Below are positions 45,301 to 57,445 of a DNA stretch of 64,000 nucleotides, one piece after another. Source of the DNA: Adineta steineri. Its lineage: Eukaryota > Rotifera > Eurotatoria > Adinetida > Adinetidae. Within the stretch, counting starts at the first letter, position 1. Every line of letters begins with the position of its first letter. The notes beneath the pieces were generated by a model that was not told where the DNA came from, did not search any database, and saw nothing but the letters and a program-made list of their open reading frames with translations. The DNA lies in NCBI GenBank assembly GCA_905250115.1, contig CAJNOI010000200.1, positions 1-64,000 on the forward strand, read 5' to 3'. The position numbers and the translations under genes were made by a program.

Positions 45301-47132
45301 AGGCCAATAGTCACAATTAGTTTCATCTGTGTCATTCAATCCATCGAAGTTAATACCAGGATGATGTTCATTATTACATAAATATGGAAACTGTACTAGT
45401 TTGGCCCAATTTTGAGTATATGCAAATAGTTCATCTTCTCCTAAACGACACTCATCAAATGTATTACCAACTGCAACTAACGATAGACATTTATTTTCTT
45501 CTGATGAGCATTGAAATCGATTTGAATCATTTAGTTGACAAGCGTTAAAACGTTCGTCTTCTCCAAAATAACAATCATTATTACCATCACCAACACGATT
45601 AAATGAAATACATTTCATAGATTCATTGCAATAAAAATAAGATGAATTTTTACATGATTTTTCAATACCTTTTCTTGCACAATCATGCTTACGATATGAG
45701 AACATTGCATCTATGTAATTGAAGTCTTTCATCTCATCACCAAATATTAGATCCGAAGAATGACAGCATGTTAATCCATCAAGAAATTTAATAGGATGTA
45801 TTTCTGTTAATAATGCAGGACATGCTTGTGCGTTAAAACATATTAAATCAGGTTTAATATTTGTTTTAAATTCATCAACTGATCGATTAGTAAAATAGAT
45901 AAATTGGAAAAATCCAAATAAAATAGGATATGCAGGTATTACTAACCATTCCGATTCACAATACTGGGATAAAGATTCACACTCTTCATTTCTAATATCT
46001 TCCAAAATTGGCACCATCTCCATACCATTATGATCAATTCCTCCTAAAATATTATAAAAATCAGTCAGTTAAGCGAAAAATTCTGCTTACGAGAACCAAA
46101 TGTTCGATTGGAATGAAGTGCACAATAGAATGTTTCTCGACAATTAATGCTTGAAATATGTTCCATATTAGTAAGCATAGCACGAGATACTTCTTTATCT
46201 CTCTGATTCGAACAAGAAACCATAGTAATTGGTAGAGTAACACCAAGTAAATATTCACCATCACCACATTGAAACGATTCAGGATATCGACCAATCTGTT
46301 CTTCACATCGAAATGTAGATATAGGTAAACAATTCCAGTTTATCTGTGAAGTGTGAAATAAGCGTTCAACTGCTTCATCACTACCATCAAGACAATCAAT
46401 GCTAACTTTGCCATCCTTTAGAAATACCAATGGAATACACTGAGTACCATAATGGCATCGATATTCATTACTATTACATTCAGTCATTTCTAATTGATCA
46501 CACATATATTCATCTTCTCCATTGATACAATCAAACTTTCCATCACATATTTCACGCCAATCAAGGCATAATGGCCATGATCCACGATTACAACTAGTTA
46601 AAAGTCCGTAATATGTTCTAGTAGAAATATCAGATGCATTTTTTGTCTTGGCATCAGTCGTAGCTTGAACAATATCACTGAATGATAAATATGAATCAAA
46701 ATCAAAATTAAATTTATATTGACACATTGAACCAAACCAAGGTAATGAACAATTATGAAAAACATCGGAATCATTTCTATACATTTCGTATTTTTCTGCA
46801 ATATCTATCGGTGAAAACCATTGAAGTAATTGTTCACTTGTCACATTTTGCCTTTTTAACTCCTTAAAACTTGATGTTTTTATTATATTTTCATAAACTG
46901 GATACAACGTTTCATCTTGTTCTTCATTTACATCAGGTCTTCTACAATAAGGAGTTAAATAAGAATTTTGGAGATAATCTTTTCCCTTTTCTTTTCCGAC
47001 ATCAACTAAATAAGTATATAAACAATCAAATGTTGGATAAAAACCTTGACGAATATCAGAATAATGGAGTGAATAACGAGTATTCAACGGTATGAATAGG
47101 TTGAAAATCAACAATGCAGTTAATATCATCAT
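42358..47132 (-). CDS. LDLa/EGF seven-transmembrane receptor
   Basis: Two exons, 47132-46091 and 46043-42358, give 1575 residues. A signal peptide (MMILTALLIFNLFIPLNT) is followed by a large ectodomain with LDL-receptor class A modules: CDGKFDCINGEDEYMC near residue 197, DCLDGSDE near 246, and further divergent ones (DGNNDCYFGEDE, FDECRLGEDELF, CQHGTDELNC). EGF-like modules follow (CFCPPNYYGSQC, CLCDNGYSGINC, CICDDCYYGAKC). The last 300 residues hold seven hydrophobic segments of rhodopsin-like class, with ACVAMERMMSV in the place of the E/DRY motif after helix 3 and a short basic tail. It is a surface receptor probably coupled to G proteins; ligand unknown. The 47-bp intron is the only one, in a gene of nearly 5 kb. 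Confidence 0.9.
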
Positions 47133-47425
47133 AGTTTAGTAATTTTGTATAAATGAATATATTTTCTTCTCAATAACATGAAGAATGATTTTTTTCTCCA
47201 ACTAACACAAGCATATATGCACTCATTTTTTTATATATTAATCTGTTAGTGAAGCGCAAATTGACGTACTTCCGCTAAATGATTTATGAATAACAAATAT
47301 GAATATCATGTGCACATAAAGTGTGATATTTAACAAATGTTGCCTTTATGAAAAAGAAATATTTATTAAAACATCAGTTTGTGTCGATATCAGTGTAAAA
47401 TATGAATTCAGTGAAAGTGAATAAC

Positions 47426-47480
47426 TTGGGTGTGGGTGTGGACAAGGAATATACAAAAGACAGTGACACCCACACCCTCA
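47426..47480. repeat. telomere-like foldback
   Basis: TTGGGTGTGGGTGTGG faces GACACCCACACCCTCA across a loop of about 24 bases. It is a compact and clean member of the family. Confidence 0.8.
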
Positions 47481-47983
47481 AACCTCAAATTTCTAATATG
47501 AATATTTTTTTCGCTTTAACACATAAAAATCTATTTTATTTCATTTGATCTTCCCGTCTGCTTTTTTTCAGGAAACTTTCCATTTCCTTCTCCAAATGAT
47601 GACTTTCATAAACTAGTTTGATAAAAGGGGGAATCAATTCATTGTTTTTATTTATCAAATATTTCAGATCATTTCATTAAGCACAGAAATAGAAAAAAAT
47701 CTATTGTTTCCATAATATTTAGTTTTCTGTTAACATTTATTTAACTGAAAATGTTTCGAAAGAGCAATCTCAAGTTTGTTCATCTAATTGTTGTTGATAA
47801 ATACAAGAAAATAACAAAGTTTATAAAGGAAAACCTTGTGAATATTTTTGATGTTTTTATTCATCACTAAAAGTTAAATTAAATTCTTCTGCGTGTGTTT
47901 AAAATTTTCTAAAAAACTTATTGTCCTCATTTTATACAAAAATGACTTCAAGTTATTAATCAGAGAAAATTTTTTTTAACTCT

Positions 47984-48097
47984 TTTCTCTGTTAGATTTA
48001 TTTCCCTTCTGAGCTCTTTCTTCATTCTCTTTTTTTCTCTTTTGTCTATTGGATTTATTTCCCCTCTGCGTTCTTTCTTCATTCTCGTTTTTTCTAG
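47984..48097. repeat. tandem duplication, 57-bp period
   Basis: Two diverged pyrimidine-rich units share GATTTATTTCCC, TCTG and TTCTTTCTTCATTCTC at an offset of 57 bp. They lie just upstream of the NHL gene start and may be part of its leader or promoter. Confidence 0.7.
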
Positions 48098-48151
48098 ATT
48101 TTTCATTGTAAGAGTATTTGGCAAGTGTTCAATTTTCTCAAAATATTAATT

Positions 48152-49135
48152 ATGGAATTGAACAATATCGAAACTTGTGATGTAATTTATTTTTGAAAAT
48201 AATTTTAATTTACATAAATTATATTTTAGAATGAACAAGTCAATTCAAATTCAGAAGAAACATCAACTAATCAATGGAGATTAAAATGTTTTCAAAAAAG
48301 AAAATTAATTTGGATCATTATTTCTATTGTTCTTCTTATTTTAATAATAATTATCCCAATCATTGTTATTAAAACAAAAAAAACCGACGTCAAACAAATG
48401 TCAACAACAGTAATAACGACGGAAACTTTGACTAAATTAACAACAGAAGGTAAGGTTTAAAGAAAAAATTGATAATGCCTTTCTTTTTTTATTAAATTTA
48501 TTTTGATCTCACTTTTAAAAGAAACTCGACCAAAATACAAAAAATATAATCAACAAGGAATTACTGTTGCTGGAGGAAATGGAGAAGGAGATGGATTAAA
48601 TCAACTCTTTGATCCTAGTAACATAATTATTGATGAGAACAAAGCTATTCTTATTGTTGATAAAGGGAATGATCGTATTGTTGAATGGAAATATGGATCG
48701 AACAATGGTCAAATCATTGCAGGCGGAAATAGAACCGGAGATGAAAATGATCAATTGTGTTATCTAATGGATATGATCGATGATAAAGAAAATGATGCTT
48801 TGATCATTTTTGAGTTTGGTAAAAATCGAATAGTTCGATGGTTTCGTAAAAATCAAACCTATCATAAAATTCTCGTTTTTGGTGTTCTACCTATTCATCT
48901 GGCAATGGATAAAAATGGATCTATTTATATATCTGAAATTGGGCAGAACGAAGTAAGACGTTGGAAAGACGGAGACACAACACATGGAATATTAGTTGCA
49001 GGCGGAAATGGAAAAGGAGAAGAATCAAATCAATTGAATTCACCCACTCATTTATCATTTGATGATGAAGGGAATCTTTATGTTGTTGATCAATATAATC
49101 ATCGAATTCAAAAATTTCAAATATCTTATGATTAA
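48152..49135 (+). CDS. single-pass membrane protein with NHL repeats
   Basis: Three exons: 48152-48181, 48230-48449 and 48522-49135; 864 bases, 287 residues. MELNNIETCD joins to a short cytoplasmic part with basic residues (WRLKCFQKRK), then a strongly hydrophobic helix (LIWIIISIVLLILIIIIPII), a Thr-rich stalk, and NHL-type repeats: GITVAGGNGEGDGLNQLFDP, ILIVDKGNDRIVEW and LYVVDQYNHRIQKF. NHL repeats form beta-propellers for protein or ligand binding. The orientation suggests a type II protein with the propeller outside; this is inference from charge. NHL proteins of this layout are common in bdelloids. Function unknown. Confidence 0.87.
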
Positions 49136-49240
49136 AATGTTTTCGATAAATAAAATGAATTTTGTTAAATAAAAATAAAGTGATTCGAATTGTTCATTAA
49201 AACTAAATTTCATAAATTGTTTCCTAAGATGATTCATTTA

Positions 49241-49395
49241 AGGGTGTCGGCGTTAGTAGCGTAACCAGGATTTCGTGGGTGGCCTGGCAAAGAAGAGCGA
49301 TGGCCTGGTACCGCCAGGCCTTGGTTACGCCACTAGTCAGTGTGAGTATCTACTCTTTCTATTCACTCTCACATCGACACCCTCACTCTCAAGAA
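49241..49395. repeat. telomere-like foldback split by an insertion
   Basis: The left arm AGGGTGTCGGCGT and, after the inserted element, GTGTGAGTATC face CACTCTCACATCGACACCCTC on the right. Removing 49254-49335 and one target copy restores a normal foldback of this family, so the foldback is older than the insert. Confidence 0.7.
49254..49335. mobile_element. hAT-like MITE, 82 bp
   Basis: The ends are inverted: left TAGTAGCGTAACCAGG, right (reverse complement) TAGTGGCGTAACCAAGG. Flanks of 8 bp are GTCGGCGT (49246-49253) and GTCAGTGT (49336-49343), six of eight matching. Interior GGTGGCCTGGCAAAG faces GGTACCGCCAGGCC. Non-coding. Confidence 0.7.
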
Positions 49396-50757
49396 TCATG
49401 CAAATAATAAAATGACATATTTGCAGTTTTTAGTTATTATTGCTGAATAACTAGTTAGCTGCATATCTTCAGTAAACGATTTTGATGTCTCCCATGCTGA
49501 TATTCTACTGAAACTCTAAAAATAATGAATAACGCTCTTCAATAGAATGTTCAACTTGCAAAGTGATTTTATGTGTGTTTCAAATCGAAGAAATTACTTT
49601 TACTTATTTCGTACTAATTAGAGCTATATATTCATATCTAAAAACAATGAATTTCTTTTGGCTTATAAAAGGATTTTTTTTGATATTATTATTGAACTCT
49701 GATCAAAGTCAGAAAAGAATTATTTCATTTTTCTTGTTTTACTAAAGCTTTTATATAAATTATACTCATGTTGATCACTATAAATGGTTTTGTAACACGA
49801 ACTCACTCTTACGCATAATAATTTGGATTAAGATCTACCTGATTGTACTATCGAAATTTTGCCTTGAGAAGGTTAATGTTTTTAGAGTAATCGAAAAGTT
49901 TCAGAGATGGCGATTATACACAGTAAATAAAAGTGAATATCTGTTTGTGGTAGGATTTTTCTGATGCTCTAAAGACATTAACAACTATATATAGCAAAAG
50001 GTGCAGACCGAAATTATGTGATAAAACATAAGATTCCAAGTCGAAAATCACTCTCTGGACGGTTTTTTTGTTTGGTAAAAAAAACTATTTCAGATTAAGC
50101 TTGTTTAGTCATGGAATTACTCGCATCTATTAAGTAATTATGACTTTTGAGATATCTCATAGAAATAATTGTAACGCTTTTTGATAAAAACAAAAGTATT
50201 AGTGCTGATGAAATTATGCTTTACTTTATTTATTTCTTATCGAAAATTTTGTTTTCATACAAAGTATACCATTATATGCACGCCCATTAGAGAAAGAAAA
50301 AGAATACGAAAGGACGAAATACAACGCGACGTACGAGAAAAGAACAAAATAATTAGGACTTTGTACAATGCACTCACAATCTCTTAGTTGCTAGATAGAA
50401 AGCGAACGTTTTGTTTCGCTTTGTTTTGTTTTGTTTTGCTCTATTTTCTTTTTAAAAAAGCACTATTCAAATAAATTGTTTTTTTTAAAGAATAAACAGC
50501 ATTCCTGTTTTTCTCTAAGTGCCTTTCAAGCTTGGTGTAACGGAGCAATTTCGTAATACTTGAAGCGATTCTCTTATGATAAATGGATTATTGCTGACGT
50601 AGAGAATTAACATTTTTAAAAAAAAGAATAACAATAATAATGTATTGTATGTATAAAAAAAAAGTACGGTTCAATTATTAATAGTACTTGCTTTTTTCTT
50701 GCTCACTTCATAATATTACCGCCATTCATTAAATGCCGACAGCTAGTTCTGCAGCAT

Positions 50758-52651
50758 ATGGCGTATATGTGCCTAGACCCGTAAGATAGCATTAATTTGA
50801 GTAACTATAATTAAGTCGGTCATTATATATTAGATAACTCGACAAATTACCTACATTAGTGTACGTCCAAAAGTAGACTCGTATGCTCAGGCACCTTTGG
50901 CTGTAGCACCACCCACACAATGGGCTGCAGCAACATTCACGCAATGGGCTCCACCACCATACGGACAATGGATTCCACCACCATCTCAACAATGGATTTC
51001 ACCATCATCTATACAACTGGAATCTTCTTCGTCACTAACACCGACTTTGACGTAAGTTTTTACAAAATTTTACTACTAATTCTATTGACAATTAGCTTTT
51101 TTCAAAATAAATGCTAGACACGATATTAATCTGAGAAACTAGAATTTATTAATTTGAACTCGCCAATTGAATATGGAATAAAATCCTCAGACTATGTTCG
51201 ACTTTTTCATTAGACTAACCAAAGCTATTTTTGAGTGCGACGGAAATAACCATAGACGTTTTTTTCATTGATAACATATCTACTTACTCAAATTTTAAAA
51301 GGAATGAGGAAACATTGGTCAACAAGAATGAAGATCCAGAAGAAGAAAAATCATGTTGCAGAAAAAGGTAAATATTATCAGTTTGATTAAATAGTTATCA
51401 TGTTACATAGAATTTTTATCCATTTTTAGATGTGGATTTTACTTTTGGTTTCCATGCTGCTGTGCTCTTTTGTCATTACTAGTAGGAGCCGGCATCGCAG
51501 CTGCAGTTTTGCTTACACAACCACAAGGTAGAAGACAAGTAACAACATTAGTCACTAATTCATTGTAGATGAATACATTGCACCTATTCTGTAGAAACGT
51601 AATTGAAAATTTTTGACGTAGGAGGAATGTCCGCCAGTTGAGAGAAGTGTAGACCGTGAAAAAAGGTTTTTAGCCTTGTATTCCGCTTGAAGCAGCGTAT
51701 TAACCGAAAACTATTAGCTATGACAGTTGCCGCAAACTGTCCTCTGCTTTCAAGATCCCAACATGCGCTTAGATCTCTGCAATCTTTCATATTATTGATG
51801 GATATTTATTTTTATAACTATGTAAAGCTACCACATCAACAACTGTAACTACAACACTTGCAACTACGACAGTTGCAACCACGACCACTGTAACCACGAC
51901 ACTTGCAACTACAACCATTGCGACCACGACAGTTGCAACCACGACCACTGTAACCACAACCATTGCAACGACGACAACTGTAACAACAACTCTAGCTACA
52001 ACAGTTTTACCCACGACAACTGTTGCCGTGCCAACTGGTAAGTCCAAAATATTAGTCAGGAAAAACGTTTAAATATTTTGTACAGAATTTTTCTAAATCA
52101 TGTTCAGATACTAGTATTAGCTATAGAAATGTTTACGAAAGCTATGCTTTTCTCCAAATATAATCTTATTTTATTTTGATTCAGCCGTTTTGAACAACAC
52201 CTGCACAGCAATAATGAGCGGCTCAACCACCGTTTTGCTGTACCTTCAAGATGCGTCTTCATTTTCTTATACATACTATACATATCCATTTGTTGCTACA
52301 GCAACTACAACAACAATGATGCTGGCTCTTCGTCAAGATCCTAACTATTATTGTCTAGATGATGTTTCAGTCACATACAACGGGGCAGAGCTGTGGCAAG
52401 ATGGTGGTTTTGAATCGAGTCCACTAACTTCCTATTATACTTACTGTAATCCAAATGGAGCTAGTGCTAGCGGTACTATATCAACTTCATGTGTTCATTC
52501 AGGCAGCTATAGTTTCTACGATGGCTCAGTAACATATTCGGATTATCTCAGCCAATCATTTGCAACAGTAATTGGTGGAAGCTATAACATCAGTTTTTGG
52601 TTAGCCAACAATGGTGGCTCTCCGAATAGTGCCCTAGTGATCATTGGCTGA
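50758..52651 (+). CDS. membrane protein with Thr-rich stalk and lectin-like ectodomain
   Basis: Six exons: 50758-50780, 50860-51051, 51302-51367, 51430-51527, 51828-52037 and 52185-52651; 1056 bases, 351 residues. In order: a Pro/Gln-rich cytoplasmic part (QWAPPPYGQWIPPPSQQW), a cluster of Cys (KSCCRKRCGFYFWFPCCC), a hydrophobic helix (ALLSLLVGAGIAAAVLL), about 70 residues of almost pure Thr/Val/Ala repeat (ATTTVATTTTVTTTLATTT), and a C-terminal domain of about 150 residues with TCTAIMSGSTTV, YCLDDVSVTYNGAEL, GGFESSPLTSYYTYC and SYNISFWLANNGGSPNSALV. The last part resembles jelly-roll carbohydrate-binding domains such as DUF642-type proteins; that is a guess from pattern. The Thr tract should be O-glycosylated. 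The first exon was chosen by phase and is less certain; intron 4 is 300 bp. Confidence 0.78.
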
Positions 52652-53595
52652 TGGAGAGTAAAGTTGAATCTTCCGCTACATGATCATTTCAAAATTAGAT
52701 ACACTTATTTAATATATTGATTTTTCGAGTGCTTATTCATTTAACATAAAAACTCTTAAATATTTTCCTATGTATATATACATTAAGCGTGTGTGTGTGT
52801 TTTAGTTTGACTTTATGAATGAGATGTAAATACAGTTTTTTTTCTTTATTAATAAACTTTTAATTTCTTCGTTTTGGAGTGCTTTAAAAAATTAATAATA
52901 ATGGTAGAAACATTTAGCTAGTAAAAATACAAAGATAAAAAAAACAAAATGAATGAATGAATAAAGAGAAGAATAACGCATATTTTAGTTTAGTAATAAA
53001 AACTTTTTGATATTATATATTGAATTTTCGGTATCGTAGTGTTGTTGTGTTCTTCGTTAGTATGAAGTAAATTCTTTTTTACATAGTTTATACTGACTAT
53101 TAAGATCAACAGTGCGATTCGCCAGCATATAACACAACAAAATTCTATTATGAAAACGTATAACGATAATATTCAAGTTTATATTGAATTCCGTATGATT
53201 AGTGAAACAAAGTCTAAGAGAAATACTTTCGATGGTCCGTCTTCAAAAATATATTGTCATATAAGACCGTCTTTATGTGTGTTATTATATTGTATACAAA
53301 GACTAAAATTAATTCTCAACATAGTAATGAATTATCTAATACATTCTTTCAGTTCATAATATTATTTGCAAAGAAAAGTGTTGCTCTGGCAGATCAGTGC
53401 TACTATTTATCCGCACAATTTCGTCATCCCAACATATATTAGATCAAAAGAGATGTTTTTTTTATAATGTATTCATCATTGATAAAGCAAAAAAGAAACA
53501 ATAACAAATCGTATTTTACAATAGTTACTACATAAAAACTGAGAAAAAAAAAGCAAGGAGAAAAAAATCCACCGTCAGTTGTGTATGTTGCATAC
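52652..53595. other. intergenic
   Basis: AT-rich 3' spacer with no exon-like frame. It contains the left arm of an inverted repeat pair (53380-53433) whose partner lies at 58401-58454. Confidence 0.55.
53380..53433. repeat. 54-bp repeat, partner inverted at 58401-58454
   Basis: The first 20 bases are GTTGCTCTGGCAGATCAGTG and the rest includes ATCCGCAC and ends CAAC. The reverse complement of 58401-58454 matches at 45 of 54 positions with no gap. Confidence 0.75.
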
Positions 53596-56500
53596 TCATA
53601 TATCTGATTCCAACCAATTATATTGATTAACGAATGAAGAATCGAGAGAATTTGATTCAAATAAATCATTTAATGAAAAATTAACAGATTGCCAATTTGT
53701 TTGTACATGAGATTTAGAAGAAAATTTAACTGCATAACGAATGATATATTGAAATAATTGTTTTGATACTTCATCTGGTATTAATGGTAAAATAGATTTT
53801 AACAATAACATATTCGATGATGAACCACTTATAAATGACCCAAGAATTTCACCAATATATTGCCAAACAAGTGGAATATCCACTATATAATCTGGTACAA
53901 CTTCAATTAGCATTTTTAAACCAGATAGAAAACCTTGATCAGATATGACATTTTTTTGAAATGTCATACCAAGTAAATGTCCAATAGCTTTTCTTGCATG
54001 TGGTTTGCCTTCTAATACCTTTGTAAATAATTCTCGAACAATAATTGCTTGTTGATTTGTATTGGATGTACAAAAATCAGATAAATCTTCTACGGCTTCA
54101 AGAACGGATCGATTATTATTATCAGTATAATTTTCTGTATATTCTTCAATTAGTGAATGTACACGTGCTGTAGTCTTTTCTTCATCAAATGAATTGTTTG
54201 CTGCTGTTGATGCTGATGTTGCAGATTCTTTATTTAAACTTGATTCGCGTGATTGTTCACGACTGACATTACGAGAACTATCATTTGAATTAAGTACTTC
54301 TTTACTACCATTTGCTGTTCTTCGTAATAATTCAACAGGATTTTCACGTGCTAATTCACGAGATGGATATCGTTGAGTCATATAACCGGGAGTACCAGGA
54401 TATGTAGCAGTTTTAGATTTGTTGTTTTGTTGATAAGAACCACTTGGAGGTTCACCAGTTCGATTATCTTCAGATTTCTTTTCAATTGTTGATGATCTAG
54501 ACCATGTAAATTGTGGTGCAAGATTTAATGTTGTTGTTGGATTTCGTTTATCATTCGTTTGATATTGGCGTACTGAGTTAATATTAAAACGACTCACATG
54601 TTGTTCCTCATTCATTCGATTTGTTTGTTGTTTTATACCACTACCACGGCTACCATGTGATCCAGTATATTGTTGTGGATTATTACGATGTTGGTCTCGA
54701 CGTTGTTGTCGATCACGTTCTTGCTCATGCTCTAGTTGTTCACGTTTAATCCGTTCTTGTTCATGAATATCATCAATTTTCATTGGTTTTGCTTCAGCGA
54801 TACGAGCAACCCAATTCGCTTTTCTTAGATCCATCAGATCTTGAATCAGAAATCCTGTACGTGTTGATACTTGTTTTAGTTTAACAATATTCTCTAATTC
54901 ATTGTAATTTTTATCCAAATTTTTTCGATTTTGTGATTTCTTATCGGTGAATCTGGTATCAAGTTCTTTGCCAATAGCGCGTAAAAGTTTACATAAACAT
55001 TCAATATTTTCTTCATCAGTTTTGTCTTCAAGTAAATAGTCCATACATTCGAACATAATTGTTTCTGTTAATATTTTTAATTTGAATAATTCGCCAATAA
55101 AAAGAATGTTTCCAAAATTTCGTTGTTTGGCTTTAAATAAAGCTTCTTCTAAATCTTCTGCCGCTTCCTTTTGACGTTTTTCATCTGTAATAGCATCAAC
55201 TTCTTTTTTTCGTCTATCATAATCAATATCTTGTCGATAATCAGTTTCAAATTTAGTTTGACATCGTGATAATAAGATTTTTCGAAAACAATGTGTTACT
55301 GTTTGACCATCTAGACCAGGTACGGTAACTTGTTTTTTTTTAAAATGTTCACATAGATCTGCATACATAGAACAAAATTTTGGTTCTTCAACCGCTTTGA
55401 AGAAGAATATATCTATCATTCCTTCTAAACGTTCATAACGATCAACTTCAAGTTTATCAAGTTGTTTTAATAATTTAACATAGGTTTGCGGTGTTAATTT
55501 ATTTAATATCAATCTAATTTCACGTAAAAATTTGATATTTGTATCAACTGGTTTTGGTTTTGATTTTTCAGGTTCACTAGTAATTCCAGGAATATATCTA
55601 AGATCAACCGGTCTTATTTGTGCCGAAGGTGCTAACCGTTTAGCAAGAAGTTCTTCGATACTATATGTATATCGCTGTGATTTTGAAGCACTTTTTTCGC
55701 TGTTGATTGATTTAGATTCTGTATCATTCGATGGTATTATTGTTATATCATCTAAAGATTCAGTAGCAGACAAATTTGATGCTGGTTGTACTTCATTATC
55801 AGACTAAAATTAAAAATCAAAGAATTTGTGAATATTTTTTTTGTATTAATAATATAAAACCTGATATTTCTGTTTTCTATATCGTTTATTTTTGATTGCC
55901 ATATTTTTTATTTAATTAAAATAGAGTGTCTTTTTTAAAAGGAAACATAAACTCTTAAATATATCTTATCATCATTAACAAACAGGTGGGTATTTTTGTT
56001 ACTCAACATTCTTACACAACTAAATTGATGACTAAGCATTTTCACAAACAGAATGAAAGAAAAGTTTATATGACTCATGAAAACAACATGCAATGGCATT
56101 GTGAAACTGGGAAAAAACCCAAAATAAAAGAATAATTATTATTCATATTCGACGAATGAGAAAGGTTTTTTCTTTTTACTTAGTGTAATGCTATTGTTAC
56201 TATTTGATCTTGCGTAATAAAATAGAACGAAATAAAAATGACTTACCGTTGTTTCTGAATTTGTATTTAAAACTTCAAGTTGGTTTTGAGAATTAATTTG
56301 ATCTTCTTGAGTTGTTGGAAGAACTGGTTTATCATCAGTTATACTTCGAGTACAAATATCAGAAGAGCCTGGTTGTGATTGTTGAGTTGTTTCTTTACAA
56401 GTTTCATTTTTAACACCATTTGATGATTGATTTTCAGACTAATTAAAAGAAAAAAGAATATGATAGTATTCTTAAATAAATAAATATAAGCAAAACTAAT

Positions 56501-57062
56501 TGATATATCTTGGAAATAAGAAAATAATTTTATTTCATATACCTTTTTTGTTTCCAATTCTGGAGCTTTGAGTGACGCCGGATCAACAATTTTTAATGGT
56601 TGTCTCTTACGTTTTTCTAAATAAAAAAAAAAGTTCACAATAGACAATCTTATTTGATCATAGTAATGATTATATACCTTGTAATTGTGGAGACTGAGAT
56701 GATGTTCCATATTGTTGATTAATCGATGGTTGTATTTGTTGTGGGATATTTTGTGGCATATGATAAGGTGGATGATAGTATTGCCTAGGATATGCAGTTG
56801 GTTGTTGCTGTAAATTATTATTTCCATATGATAGATGCGATGTTGGTGGCATATAATTTGGTATTCCAGAGGAAATTTCATTCGGTGGCCGAACGATAGT
56901 AATAAATGGGTTCATTAATTGTGGAGGTGGTACAAGAGTTTGATTATAAAAGGGTTGATACATACGATGTGTTTCCTCAAATCCATTAAGTTGATAATAA
57001 CCATTCGGTGGTGGATGTGGACCTGTTGGAACAGGATAATATGGTAGTTGATCAATATTCAT
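53596..57062 (-). CDS. EIF4G: Translation initiation factor eIF4G
   Basis: The scaffold of the cap-binding complex eIF4F, joining eIF4E, eIF4A and the ribosome. Four exons: 57062-56678, 56616-56543, 56438-56247 and 55803-53596; 2859 bases, 952 residues. The N terminus is Pro/Gln/Asn/Tyr-rich (PHPPPNGYYQLNG). A canonical eIF4E-binding motif YSIEELL lies at about residue 262 (Y-x4-L-L). A MIF4G domain follows (FLREIRLILNKLTPQTYVKL, FGNILFIGELFKLKILTE, CLCKLLRAIGKELD), then a basic low-complexity linker (ERDRQQRRDQHRNN), then an MA3 domain (VHSLIEEYTENYTDNN, AIIVRELFTKVLEGKPHARK). The protein stops shortly after MA3, so the C-terminal W2/MNK-binding domain of vertebrate eIF4G1/3 is absent. ATG 57062 follows an acceptor-like GTGCAG, which suggests a 5' untranslated exon upstream. 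Confidence 0.95.
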
Positions 57063-57445
57063 AGTCTGCACCAATGAAATTTAATGGAAAATATAAGGAA
57101 TATGTAAAAATGAAGTTAAATATTTGATTGCTCAGATATAATTTATATATATATAAGGTATTGATTCGTCATAAACAAACGTTAATTAATTATGGATATT
57201 GTACTGTTCAAAACCAATATGTTTTTGTGAACAATATATAATATATTATTTGAAATAATAACAATAATAATAATAATGAAATGTTACTGGGTTTTTATCG
57301 TCTCCAATTAGACGACTGAAGCAATTTATTTTGTGAATAAAATACAATCTTTGAAAAAAGAAACATACATAAAATGACAGTTATATATATATGTGTATGC
57401 CTTGGAAAAATCCATAACAGGAATGGAAAAAAACACGATGACGCA

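Larger units (their letters stand above)
47133..48151. promoter_or_regulatory. shared upstream region of receptor and NHL gene
   Basis: Divergent spacer of 1 kb. Contains a telomere-like foldback (47426-47480) and a pyrimidine-rich tandem repeat (47984-48097). No coding sequence is seen. Confidence 0.5.
49136..50757. other. intergenic with nested repeats
   Basis: 49241-49395 is a telomere-like foldback interrupted by a small hAT-like element. 49400-50757 is AT-rich with a CGTTTTGTTTCGCTTTGTTT run near 50400. No convincing gene; open frames are short and hydrophobic. Confidence 0.55.

Noticed and set aside
43269-45335. Open frames of about 60-100 residues overlapping the receptor gene on both strands
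   Set aside because: They are shadows of the 1575-residue receptor in other frames, with repetitive Ile/Val/Asn composition.
50920-51117. Plus-strand frame MGCSNIHAMGSTTIRTMDS in the stalk-protein gene
   Set aside because: It cannot be joined to the following exon without an immediate stop, while the VRPKVDSYAQAP frame can.
51584-52047. Minus-strand frames rich in Val (VVVATVV type) opposite the Thr-rich gene
   Set aside because: They are the complement of the Thr/Ala repeat exon; the plus-strand model has matching exon phases and a membrane helix.
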